This document shows positions 36,696-44,727 of a stretch of 64,000 nucleotides of DNA, one piece after another. A program made the position numbers and the translations under genes. Each line of letters begins with the position of its first letter. Positions within the stretch are counted from its first letter, which is position 1. The stretch is from JAFMDF01 sp965222705 (GTDB lineage Bacteria > Bacteroidota > Bacteroidia > Chitinophagales > Saprospiraceae). The DNA lies in the NCBI GenBank assembly GCA_965222705.1, contig CBDCUO010000005.1, positions 124,001-188,000 on the forward strand, in the 5' to 3' direction. Below the pieces are notes generated by a model. That model saw nothing but the letters and a program-made list of their open reading frames with translations, did not search any database and was not told the DNA's origin.

Positions 36696-38078
36696 TCATC
36701 CCTTTAAAATCTCGTGAATATCTTGCTGGATTTTTTTGACAAGATTATTGGCAACAACTTGCGAGTTGCTTTCAGAATAAATGCGAACAATCGGCTCTGT
36801 ATTCGATTTGCGAAGGTGTACCCAGTCCTTATCAAACTCAATTTTTAAACCATCAGTTGTATTAATTGGATAGTTTTGGTACTTGGTCTGAAGGCGAGCC
36901 AATAGGTGGTCAATTTTAATGTCGGGGCTTAATTGAATTTTATTTTTAGAAATGGTATAATTGGGATAAGTGGCTTTTAAAAAAGAAACGGTTTTGCCAA
37001 ATTCGGCTAGATGGGACAAGAATAAGGCTATGCCTACTAAAGCATCTCGCCCGTAGTGCGCATCGGGATAAATAACACCACCGTTCCCCTCTCCTCCAAT
37101 AACGGCATTGGTTGCTTTCATTTTTGTCACTACATTTACTTCCCCTACCGCAGAGGCGTGGTAGGTTCCGCCATGTTTTTCTGTAATATCCCTCAAGGCT
37201 CTTGTAGAAGATAAGTTGGAAACTGTATGACCAGGCTGGTGCTTTAAGACATAGTCCGCAATGGCAACTAGCGTATATTCTTCTCCAAACATTTCTCCAT
37301 CTTCGCAGACAAAAGCCAATCTGTCCACATCTGGATCAATGGAAATACCTAAGTGGGCCCTATGAGTGGTAACTGCTTTGGATAGGGTAGCCAGATTGTC
37401 GGGCAATGGCTCTGGATTATGAGCAAATTGACCATTCATCTCTTCGTTTAGCAAAATCACCTCACAACCTAATTCTTTTAGCAAGGGAGGAACGGATAAG
37501 GCCCCGGTCGAATTGATACAATCTACAACGATTTTGAAAGATTTTGCTTGTACCTTTTTTACTTTAACCAGAGGCAAATCCAGTATTTTTTTTATGTGTT
37601 TTTGGATATAGGTCGTATCCTGGCGATAAGTTCCTAGCTTATTGATGGTCGCGTAGGTAATTTTTCCCTTTTTAATAATATTCAAAATTTCCTGCCCGTC
37701 GGCTGCAGAGATAAATTCTCCCCTTTCATTGAGCAGCTTTAGGGCGTTCCACTCTTTGGTATTATGACTGGCTGTAAGGATGATGCCGGCACTTGCTTTT
37801 TCCTCGACTACAGCTATTTCTACTGTTGGAGTTGTGGACAAGCCCAAATCTATTACATGGACACCCACCATGCGCAAAGTGCTGGTAACCAGACTGCTAA
37901 CTAGTTCGCCAGAAATACGAGCATCTCGGCCGATAACTATCGTTGGCGATTTGTGTTTTTTAAACAACCAAGCGCCGAACCCTGCCGTTGATTCAACAAT
38001 GTCCTGTGGGGTGAAATTGGTTCCAGGCATTCCGCCAATGGTTCCACGTATTCCGGAAATCGATTTAATAAGTGCCAA
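36696..38078 (-). CDS. glmM: Phosphoglucosamine mutase-type phosphohexomutase
   Basis: 460 residues. The N-terminus ALIKSISGIRGTIGG and the phosphoserine loop GIILTASHNTKEWN (Ser104 carries the phosphate) mark the alpha-D-phosphohexomutase family. The DPDVDR motif (around residue 245) holds the metal. The C-terminus with HLRKSNTEPIVRIYSES binds the substrate phosphate. It interconverts glucosamine 6- and 1-phosphate on the way to UDP-GlcNAc for the cell wall. The residue after SHN is Thr instead of the common Pro. Phosphomannomutase activity is an alternative but the length and motif set suit the GlmM-like group of Bacteroidota. Confidence 0.85.
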   Translation of the reverse strand: MALIKSISGIRGTIGGMPGTNFTPQDIVESTAGFGAWLFKKHKSPTIVIGRDARISGELVSSLVTSTLRMVGVHVIDLGLSTTPTVEIAVVEEKASAGIILTASHNTKEWNALKLLNERGEFISAADGQEILNIIKKGKITYATINKLGTYRQDTTYIQKHIKKILDLPLVKVKKVQAKSFKIVVDCINSTGALSVPPLLKELGCEVILLNEEMNGQFAHNPEPLPDNLATLSKAVTTHRAHLGISIDPDVDRLAFVCEDGEMFGEEYTLVAIADYVLKHQPGHTVSNLSSTRALRDITEKHGGTYHASAVGEVNVVTKMKATNAVIGGEGNGGVIYPDAHYGRDALVGIALFLSHLAEFGKTVSFLKATYPNYTISKNKIQLSPDIKIDHLLARLQTKYQNYPINTTDGLKIEFDKDWVHLRKSNTEPIVRIYSESNSQVVANNLVKKIQQDIHEILKG

Positions 38079-38480
38079 ATGTAAAAGGAGTTATAGGGAG
38101 GTCTGGACAAAATGATTGTAAGATTAGGTGCTTGTGGATGGTTTTATGAATTATGCCCTATTCCCAGTAATTTTATAAAATAGTAATTATTGTCTTAGTT
38201 GTAATTGAAATAATTATTGTTTAAATATTTTTTATTGTCTTATGTTGCTATCAAATTCATTTGGAGAGCACTTAAAGTAATTGCTTATTAGTACTTTCAA
38301 ACAAATTTGATGACTACGAGAAGCATTAGAAAATGCTAATGAAAATAAATAAGCGCAATTGCATGGCGATTTTTGCAATTGCGCCTATGGAACGAATGAC
38401 CAGTGGCCAGAGTTTTATTCCCTATTTTTTAGACTTTTCTATTTACGACAAAGCTAGAAAATAGGTTTGATAATTGCTAA
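38079..38480. other. Intergenic region with a 10-bp perfect hairpin
   Basis: No protein-like ORF. A perfect stem GCGCAATTGC (38353-38362) with GCAATTGCGC (38375-38384), loop 12 bases, lies downstream of the LEA-like gene that ends at 38481 (minus strand). A second weak stem AGCATT/AATGCT is nearby. The larger hairpin could terminate the minus-strand LEA-like operon. Confidence 0.45.
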
Positions 38481-39413
38481 TTATTCTGGTTTATCTTTTC
38501 CTTCTTCTTCAATAATGGCATCATCTATGATTGGGTCGCCGTCGCCATTTGTATCTTCAAAGCCGTGAATATCTCCCTGAAATGGCTCCTTTTCCGCAGG
38601 GGGTTCTTTCTTTTCTACGATTTTGATGTGTCCTTCCCCCTCATTGTGGTAGTCTCCTTTGGCGAAACGGTCTGCTTTCGCAAAGAAATCGTCTTTACCC
38701 TCCAAGGTACTTTGCTCTAGTTTGTCATAACCAATTTTGCCGGAAAGCGCTCCTTCTGATTTAATTTTTTCCTCTACACTGTCGGCTACATCTTTGGCTT
38801 TTTCGATGATGGAGTCTATCGTTTCTTCCGGATTATTAATGGCATCTTTAGCTTTATCCACAAGGTCCGAACCTTTGTTCAAAATGCTTTCGCCAATATT
38901 TTCAGCTACATCGCCTGTCTTTTTAACCGCATCGCTTTCCAGAATAGTTTTTCCCACTTCTTCGGCCGTATCTTTGGCTTTATTGGCTAGGTTTTCACTG
39001 GTATTTAAAATTTTACTGCCGACCCTTTCAGCTACATCGCCTGTCTTTTTAATCGCATCACTTTCCAGAATGGTTTTCCCCACTTTTTCGGCGGTGGTTT
39101 TAGCTTTATTGGTTAAGGCTTCGCCAGTGTCCAGGATTTTACCGCCCACCTCTTCAGCATAGTCTCCCGCTTTATTCAAGGTTTCATTTTCTTTAATTTT
39201 ATCGCCGAGGTCTTCGGCTATATTTTTTGCCTTTTTTAGTACCGTTTCTCCTACTCCGCCCGCCGTATCTTTAGCTTTTTCGAATAAATCTCCTCCTTTA
39301 TCGAGCATACTTTCGCCTGCCTCTTTCATAGCGTCTGCTGTTTTGTCAGCAGTAGATTTAGTGACTGATTTGGCACCAAAAAAAAGTTTTTTTAAATCTC
39401 CCAAAAAACCCAT
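38481..39413 (-). CDS. LEA-like repeat protein A
   Basis: 310 residues. The N-terminus MGFLGDLKKLFFGAKSVTKS is shared with the neighbour at 39490-40167. The central part repeats an amphipathic pattern of the type NKAKDTAEEVGKTILESDAVKKTGDVAENIG, rich in Lys, Ala, Asp and Glu, resembling group 3 LEA and YtxH/apolipoprotein-like proteins that stay disordered until drying. The C-terminal 70 residues are acidic. The gene is a tandem paralog with 76 bases between the two coding regions. The likely role is desiccation, salt or membrane stress protection, inferred from composition only. Confidence 0.6.
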   Translation of the reverse strand: MGFLGDLKKLFFGAKSVTKSTADKTADAMKEAGESMLDKGGDLFEKAKDTAGGVGETVLKKAKNIAEDLGDKIKENETLNKAGDYAEEVGGKILDTGEALTNKAKTTAEKVGKTILESDAIKKTGDVAERVGSKILNTSENLANKAKDTAEEVGKTILESDAVKKTGDVAENIGESILNKGSDLVDKAKDAINNPEETIDSIIEKAKDVADSVEEKIKSEGALSGKIGYDKLEQSTLEGKDDFFAKADRFAKGDYHNEGEGHIKIVEKKEPPAEKEPFQGDIHGFEDTNGDGDPIIDDAIIEEEGKDKPE

Positions 39414-39489
39414 ATTTAAAATGTTTTTAAAAATTTCTAAGCAAAAATATTAAATCCTCCATTGAAAATTCTCCGTTTATTTATTTCCA

Positions 39490-40167
39490 TTAGGCCGTTT
39501 TATCTTTAATATCATCTGCTACTTCGTCTGCTAGATTTTCACTGGCATCTTTGGCTTTTTCGCCAATATTTTCTGCTATGTTTTTGGCTTTATGTGCAAC
39601 ATTCTCTGCCTTATCCATCAAATCTTTACTGGCATCTTTTACTTTTTCGCCTACATTGTCAGCCATTTTGGATGCTTTGTGCGCCAATTCGCTTTCTTTT
39701 ACTTTTTCTACGGCATCTTCTGCCATATCTTTGGCTTTTTCAGCTACATCTCCTGCTTTTTCTATTAAATCTTTGCTGGCATCCTTTACTTTATGTCCTA
39801 CGTCTTCCGCTACGTCTTTAGCTTTGTCTAAAATGTGGCTTTCTTTTACTTTTTCTACGGCATCTTCTGCCATATCTTTGGCTTTTTCAGCTACATCTCC
39901 TGCTTTTTCCATTAAATCTTTGCTGGCATCCTTTACTTTATGTCCTACGTCTTCCGCTACGTCTTTAGCTTTGTCTAAAATGTGGCTTTCTTTTACTTTT
40001 TCTACGGCATCTTCTGCCATATCTTTGGCTTTTTCAGCTACATCTCCTGCTTTTTCCATTAAGTCTTCACCCATTTCTTTACCCGCTTCTGCCACTTTAT
40101 CAGCTGCCGATTTGGCAACAGAAGTTGCACCAAATAATATTCGTTTTAAATCGCCAATTAATCCCAT
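39490..40167 (-). CDS. LEA-like repeat protein B
   Basis: 225 residues starting MGLIGDLKRILFGATSVAKS. Nearly all of the rest is a tandem array of an amphipathic unit of about 49 residues (GDVAEKAKDMAEDAVEKVKE, then SHILDKAKDVAEDVGHKVKD). Copies are almost identical at DNA level. Highly charged, no Cys or Trp, no signal peptide: features of group 3 LEA proteins. A paralog of the protein at 38481-39413. Copy number is likely to vary between strains because the array is so uniform. Confidence 0.65.
   Translation of the reverse strand: MGLIGDLKRILFGATSVAKSAADKVAEAGKEMGEDLMEKAGDVAEKAKDMAEDAVEKVKESHILDKAKDVAEDVGHKVKDASKDLMEKAGDVAEKAKDMAEDAVEKVKESHILDKAKDVAEDVGHKVKDASKDLIEKAGDVAEKAKDMAEDAVEKVKESELAHKASKMADNVGEKVKDASKDLMDKAENVAHKAKNIAENIGEKAKDASENLADEVADDIKDKTA
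39640..40080 (-). repeat. 147-bp tandem repeat inside LEA-like gene B
   Basis: The landmark GCTTTCTTTTACTTTTTCTA occurs at 39691, 39838 and 39985, spacing exactly 147 bases. The two later units are nearly identical over their length; the first is more diverged in its 5' half. The period of 49 codons keeps the frame, so copies can be gained or lost without frameshift. Confidence 0.85.
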
Positions 40168-40338
40168 GATAATGTTTTTTAGTTAGGAAATAGGGTCTTG
40201 GACAAAATTATTGTCAACTACCCGCTATGAACATATCCTCGAGAGGTTAGGAATAGGGCATGAAGATACTAAGATAAATGGTTATAAATAAAAGATTTTC
40301 GACAAATCCACTATTTTAGTAATATAATTTATTGAAAA

Positions 40339-41235
40339 TCAACAGACAGGATGCTCACAGTCTTCTGTTTCGGCTTCGAACTCAATGGTTACATGATTAA
40401 TATTTAGAGGTTTTAGGGTCTGTCGAATAGCGGATTTTATGGGCTTTAATTCTGCTACGGTCAATTGTGCTCCTGTTTTTATGTGTAAGGTCAAAACGCT
40501 ATAGATTCCGTCGAGGCTCCAAATATGTGGGTGATGCAGGTCTTTGACACCGGCTATTTTTTCTATAGCTGTTTTTATAGCGTCTAGCTCCAATCCTTCG
40601 GGAGTCGCTTGTAACATGATTTTGGAGGCGGCCTTTAGGCTCTTGAACACATTGAACAAGACATATAAGGTAATGCCGATAGAAAGAATGGGGTCAATGA
40701 TCGGCAAATCATAAAAATACATAATAATACTTCCAATCAAAACGGCTGCCCAACCCAACACGTCTTCCAGCAAATGCAAAGTAATCACTCGTTCATTTAA
40801 ACTATTTCCGCTTTTCATTTTTAAAACGGCTGCCCCATTGACCAAAATGCCTAAAATAGCTAACCCTATCATGCCACTGATCTCTGGTTGTTCAGGGTGC
40901 CAGAGGCGAGGAATAGCTTCATATAATATTAAAACGGATCCAAATACCAGTACAATGCCATTGATAAATGCGCCCAGTGTATTAAAGCGTTTGTAACCAA
41001 AAGTATAATGACGATCGCTTCCCTTTTTGGATAGCTTTTGAAAATACCAAGCAATTCCCAAGGAAAGACTATCTCCCAAATCATGTAGCGCATCTGACAG
41101 AATGGCGATACTATTGGTCAATAAACCGCCAATAATTTCTATTAGTGTAAAGCTTAAATTTAAAAAGAAGGCAGTCGCAATATTGCTTTCCCCATGATGA
41201 TGATGGTGGTCGTGACCGTGATGATGATGTCCCAT
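40339..41235 (-). CDS. CDF-family Zn2+/Co2+ efflux transporter
   Basis: 298 residues from the ATG at 41235 (MGHHHHGHDHHHHHGE). The His-rich N-terminus binds metal and the earlier in-frame start is rejected. Six membrane segments follow, with the HDLGDSLSLG and the family motifs of the cation diffusion facilitator; the C-terminal domain has LHHPHIWSLDGIYSVLTLHI and the conserved CEHPVC end, likely cytosolic metal sensing. It exports zinc and perhaps cobalt or cadmium in exchange for protons. Gene orientation is alone among neighbours. Confidence 0.9.
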   Translation of the reverse strand: MGHHHHGHDHHHHHGESNIATAFFLNLSFTLIEIIGGLLTNSIAILSDALHDLGDSLSLGIAWYFQKLSKKGSDRHYTFGYKRFNTLGAFINGIVLVFGSVLILYEAIPRLWHPEQPEISGMIGLAILGILVNGAAVLKMKSGNSLNERVITLHLLEDVLGWAAVLIGSIIMYFYDLPIIDPILSIGITLYVLFNVFKSLKAASKIMLQATPEGLELDAIKTAIEKIAGVKDLHHPHIWSLDGIYSVLTLHIKTGAQLTVAELKPIKSAIRQTLKPLNINHVTIEFEAETEDCEHPVC

Positions 41236-41348
41236 TATCGTTTTTGGAACAAAGGTAATCAATAGGGGAATGCAACTCAATTGCAAGAATTAGATAGTAC
41301 TATACTCAATAAAAAACTTAATTTTGAGCATTAATTTTAACTTATCTG

Positions 41349-42209
41349 ATGAAAGAGCAAATTCTAAACAATCTGGTTCATGTAAGTATTTTCATCGGCA
41401 TTGTACTGATTACTTTCCTCTTAGCTTTTTTAGTCAATCGTTTTTTTACTAGGCTGATACGTCGCTCTACGCAAATTATACAAAATGACCCTACCAATTA
41501 CCAGTTTTTAAAACATACTTTGGTAGCATTGGTCTATGTTGTTGGTTTTAGCCTGGCGATTTATATGATGCCCAATCTTCGGGCAATAGCAAGTTCCTTA
41601 TTAGCTGGAGCGGGTATCCTGGCAGTTGCTGTGGGCTTTGCTTCTCAGCATGCTTTAAGCAATATCATTAGCGGATTTTTTATTGTCATTTTCAAACCTT
41701 TTCGAGTTAATGACCATCTGATTATCAGAAACTCTTTGATTGGAGTCGTTGAAGATATTACCCTTCGGCATACGGTCATCCGCAATTTTGAAAACCAACG
41801 CATTATTATTCCCAATGCCATTATCAGCGATGAGATTATTATTAATTCAGATTTTACAGATGGTAAAATTTGTAAGCGGATTGATATCAGAGTTAGTTAT
41901 GGAAGCAATTTGGACCAGGCAAAAAAAATTATACAGGAAGAGGCAGAACAACATCGGTTAAATATTGACTTACGAACACCCAAGGAAATAAAAGCGGGAG
42001 TACCAAAGGTACTTGTACGAGTACTAAATCTAGGGGAATATTCCGTCAATTTGCGAGCTTGGGCCTGGGCGAAGAACTCTTCTGATGGCTTTGAGATGAG
42101 TTGTGATTTATATGAAAGTATTAAAAAACGATTTGACAAAGAAGGCATTGAGATCCCTTTTCCCCGTCAAGTGGTCATTCAAAGAAATAAGGATGAAACA
42201 ATTGCTTAG
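41349..42209 (+). CDS. Small-conductance mechanosensitive channel (MscS family)
   Basis: 286 residues. N-terminal membrane segments are followed by the pore-lining helix motif SLLAGAGILAVAVGFASQHALSNIISG and the beta-domain start FFIVIFKPFRVNDHLII. This is the MscS core with a soluble cytoplasmic cage. It opens in hypo-osmotic stress to release solutes. It starts 113 bases after the CDF gene start, in the opposite direction. The next gene starts inside its end (ATG at 42193), so the two are probably co-translated. Confidence 0.9.
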   Translation: MKEQILNNLVHVSIFIGIVLITFLLAFLVNRFFTRLIRRSTQIIQNDPTNYQFLKHTLVALVYVVGFSLAIYMMPNLRAIASSLLAGAGILAVAVGFASQHALSNIISGFFIVIFKPFRVNDHLIIRNSLIGVVEDITLRHTVIRNFENQRIIIPNAIISDEIIINSDFTDGKICKRIDIRVSYGSNLDQAKKIIQEEAEQHRLNIDLRTPKEIKAGVPKVLVRVLNLGEYSVNLRAWAWAKNSSDGFEMSCDLYESIKKRFDKEGIEIPFPRQVVIQRNKDETIA

Positions 42210-43392
42210 TATTTTACCCTCGATTATTTTTTTGGCTATTTCTTGTAGTATAAACCCTGAAAATGCTACAGGGGACAAGCATTATTCAGAAAAAGAGCTA
42301 TTCAATACTAAAGCCTATTACCCACTTTTCGTGGGCACTTATACCCGTAAAGAGGGGCATGTGGACGGCAAAGCAACTGGCATTTACTGGATGCAAATGG
42401 ATACGACTACCGGCAAATTAAAAAGGGTTGCCTCCTTTGAAGGAACGATCAATCCGTCCTATTTAACGTTGCATCCAAACGGTAAATTTTTGTACGTAGT
42501 CAATGAACATGGTGGGGCTGGAGAATTTGACCAAGGAACGGTAAGCACCTTTAGCATTGATCGAGCAAATAAAAAGCTAAATTTATTGAATATTGTTTCA
42601 GCAGGAGGAGTCGCTCCTTGCTACATTAGCCTCGATAATAAAAATCAGGTAGCATTGGTAGCAAATTATGTAACAGGGAATGTATCTGTTTTGCCAATAA
42701 AAGTGGAGGGAAGTCTTGCGGGAGCTTCTTCGATCATACAACACGAAGGGAAAGGGAATCATCCAAGGCAAGAAGCACCCCATGCTCACATGATTGTTCA
42801 AGGGCCGGATGCAACCATTTTGGCAGTTGATTTGGGAGCGGATAAAATTTTTAGCTATCAATTGAAAAACGGAGCTTTGGAAAAACTAGCAGAAACAACT
42901 ACTGAACCGGAAGCAGGGCCACGGCATTTAGCTTTTCATCCAAATGAAAAATGGATCTATGTGCTTGGAGAATTAAATGGGAAAGTGGAGGCTTTTAATT
43001 TCTTTAAAGCCGACCAACCTTTGAAGAGGTTCCAAACAATTTCAACTACTGAAAGCAGAACAAATGCGGCGGCGGCTTGTGCAGATATTCACGTTCACCC
43101 CGACGGCCGATTCCTCTATGCTTCTAATCGGGGTGATTTTAATAGCATTGCCATGTATGCTATTCATCCAAAAAATGGGCGATTGCAATTTTTGGGTACG
43201 CAATCCACTAAAGGAACTACCCCTCGGAATTTTGTTATTGATCCAACTGGCAAATTTTTATTGGTTGCCAATCAGGATAGCGATAATATTGTCACTTTTA
43301 AAATCAACCAGACGACTGGTTTATTAGAAGATACGGGTTTGGAGTTGGAAGTATTTACACCGGTTTGTTTGAAATTTTTAAAAGGGGAATAG
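42193..43392 (+). CDS. Lactonase, 7-bladed propeller lipoprotein (6-phosphogluconolactonase-like)
   Basis: 399 residues from the ATG at 42193 (MKQLLSILPSIIFLAISCS), a lipoprotein signal; the longer ORF upstream lies within the MscS gene. The body is a YVTN/lactonase-type propeller: PSYLTLHPNGKFLYVVNEHGG, GPRHLAFHPNEKWIYVLGEL, DIHVHPDGRFLYASNRGDF and the C-terminal TPRNFVIDPTGKFLLVANQDS repeat. The family includes Pgl and other lactonases. Export as a lipoprotein argues against a pentose phosphate role and for hydrolysis of sugar lactones in the periplasm. Confidence 0.82.
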   Translation: MKQLLSILPSIIFLAISCSINPENATGDKHYSEKELFNTKAYYPLFVGTYTRKEGHVDGKATGIYWMQMDTTTGKLKRVASFEGTINPSYLTLHPNGKFLYVVNEHGGAGEFDQGTVSTFSIDRANKKLNLLNIVSAGGVAPCYISLDNKNQVALVANYVTGNVSVLPIKVEGSLAGASSIIQHEGKGNHPRQEAPHAHMIVQGPDATILAVDLGADKIFSYQLKNGALEKLAETTTEPEAGPRHLAFHPNEKWIYVLGELNGKVEAFNFFKADQPLKRFQTISTTESRTNAAAACADIHVHPDGRFLYASNRGDFNSIAMYAIHPKNGRLQFLGTQSTKGTTPRNFVIDPTGKFLLVANQDSDNIVTFKINQTTGLLEDTGLELEVFTPVCLKFLKGE

Positions 43393-43433
43393 CTTTGCGC
43401 CTAACTGATATTACCCCAATAGTCTGCCAATTA

Positions 43434-44456
43434 CTAGTTTCCTGCTAATACTTTTTCGATCGCTTTCAATTCTTTTTTGTCAAATTGTAGGTTTTTTACT
43501 GCATTAATATTGTCTTGCACTTGCTTTGGGCTGCTTACTCCCACCAAAACAGAAGTTATTCTAGGGTCTTTTAGTATCCAGGCGATGGCCATTTGTGCCA
43601 GGCTTTGCCCTCTTGAATGGGCGATATCGTTTAGTTTTTTAACCTTTTCTATCACTTCATAGGTGATTTGATCTTTTTTCAGGTATCTGCCGTCTTTGAT
43701 CGCTCTGGATTTTTTAGGAAACCCCTTTAAATATTTATCAGTCAATACTCCCTGTTCCAGCGGAGAAAAGGCTATGGCTCCGGTTCCTTGTTTTTCCAAT
43801 TCATTGAGCAAGCCGTTTTCTACCCAGCGATCAAATAAATTATAGCGGGGCTGATGAATTAAAAGAGGCGTGCCGAGTGCCTTTAAAACCTTAGCAGCTT
43901 TAGCGGTTAATGCAGCTGGATACTGAGAAATACCCACGTACAAAGCCTTTCCTTGCTGTACGATGTGGTGCAATGCCCCCATAGTTTCTTCTAGCGGCGT
44001 ATCGGGATCGGGGCGATGGTGATAAAAAATATCTACGTAGTCCAAACCCATACGCTTTAAGCTTTGATCGAGACTTGCAATCAGATATTTGCGGGAGCCT
44101 AGGTTTCCGTAGGGCCCTGGCCACATATCCCAGCCCGCTTTGCTGGAAATCAATAATTCATCCCGATAAGGCCGAAAATCTTTTTGGAAAATGCGTCCAA
44201 ATGTTTCCTCCGCTGCACCATAAGGCGGTCCATAGTTATTAGCTAAATCAAAATGAGTGATACCGTTATCAAAAGCTGTCCGCAAAATGTTTCGGGCATT
44301 TTTGAAGTCGTCTGAGTGTCCGAAGTTATGCCATAAGCCCACGGAAATGAGCGGTAGCAATAAGCCACTTTCACCACATCTGCGGTAAGACATCTGGTCG
44401 TAGCGAGTAGATTTGGCTTCGTAATAGGGAAGGGAAACCGTATCGTTTATTTTCAT
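43434..44456 (-). CDS. Aldo/keto reductase (YghZ-like)
   Basis: 340 residues. The TIM-barrel residues are visible: GITHFDLANNYGPPYGAAEETFG with the Asp and Tyr of the catalytic tetrad, ISSKAGWDM with the Lys and IFYHHRPD with the His. The C-terminal SVLVGVSSPKQVQDNINA binds NADPH. The family reduces aldehydes such as L-glyceraldehyde 3-phosphate or methylglyoxal. It is intact and the start is an ATG at 44456. It is separated from the next minus-strand gene by a hairpin at 44662-44695. Confidence 0.88.
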   Translation of the reverse strand: MKINDTVSLPYYEAKSTRYDQMSYRRCGESGLLLPLISVGLWHNFGHSDDFKNARNILRTAFDNGITHFDLANNYGPPYGAAEETFGRIFQKDFRPYRDELLISSKAGWDMWPGPYGNLGSRKYLIASLDQSLKRMGLDYVDIFYHHRPDPDTPLEETMGALHHIVQQGKALYVGISQYPAALTAKAAKVLKALGTPLLIHQPRYNLFDRWVENGLLNELEKQGTGAIAFSPLEQGVLTDKYLKGFPKKSRAIKDGRYLKKDQITYEVIEKVKKLNDIAHSRGQSLAQMAIAWILKDPRITSVLVGVSSPKQVQDNINAVKNLQFDKKELKAIEKVLAGN

Positions 44457-44661
44457 ACTTTAGTTTTAGTATTGTTTTAACCGGTGTGTTTAATTATTAC
44501 AATGTGTAGAAAGCTAGTTCAATTTCAAATATTTAAATAATTGATAGAAATATATTTTATGTATTAGAAATTTTTAGTTTTTGTAAATATTTTGTATATT
44601 TATTTATCCCACTAATGAATATTAGTACAAATACGGTCCCCCGAAATCCTAAAATTGCCAC

Positions 44662-44695
44662 AACCCTTTGATAGTCAAATTACTATCAAAGGGTT
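44662..44695. terminator. Strong hairpin downstream of the amidohydrolase gene
   Basis: A perfect 14-bp stem: AACCCTTTGATAGT (44662-44675) with ACTATCAAAGGGTT (44682-44695), loop 6 bases. It lies 33 bases beyond the amidohydrolase stop (minus strand). There is only a modest T run on the minus strand, so termination efficiency is uncertain. Confidence 0.6.
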
Positions 44696-44727
44696 TGTGA
44701 CTTTTACTAGTTATTCTCGATGTACTG

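Noticed and set aside
38112..38186. Very short plus-strand frame starting ATGATTGTAAG
   Set aside because: About 24 codons, no start signal and no sign of conservation.
38737..39162. Plus-strand frame opposite LEA-like gene A
   Set aside because: Shadow of the repetitive minus-strand gene; Ser/Leu-rich and without start context.
39640..40080. CRISPR-like regular repeat
   Set aside because: The repeats are 147 bases without unique spacers and lie inside a coding frame; no cas genes are present.
39551..40186. Long plus-strand frame opposite the LEA-like gene
   Set aside because: The array's 147-bp period gives an open frame on the other strand by chance; sense composition clearly favours the minus-strand LEA-like protein.
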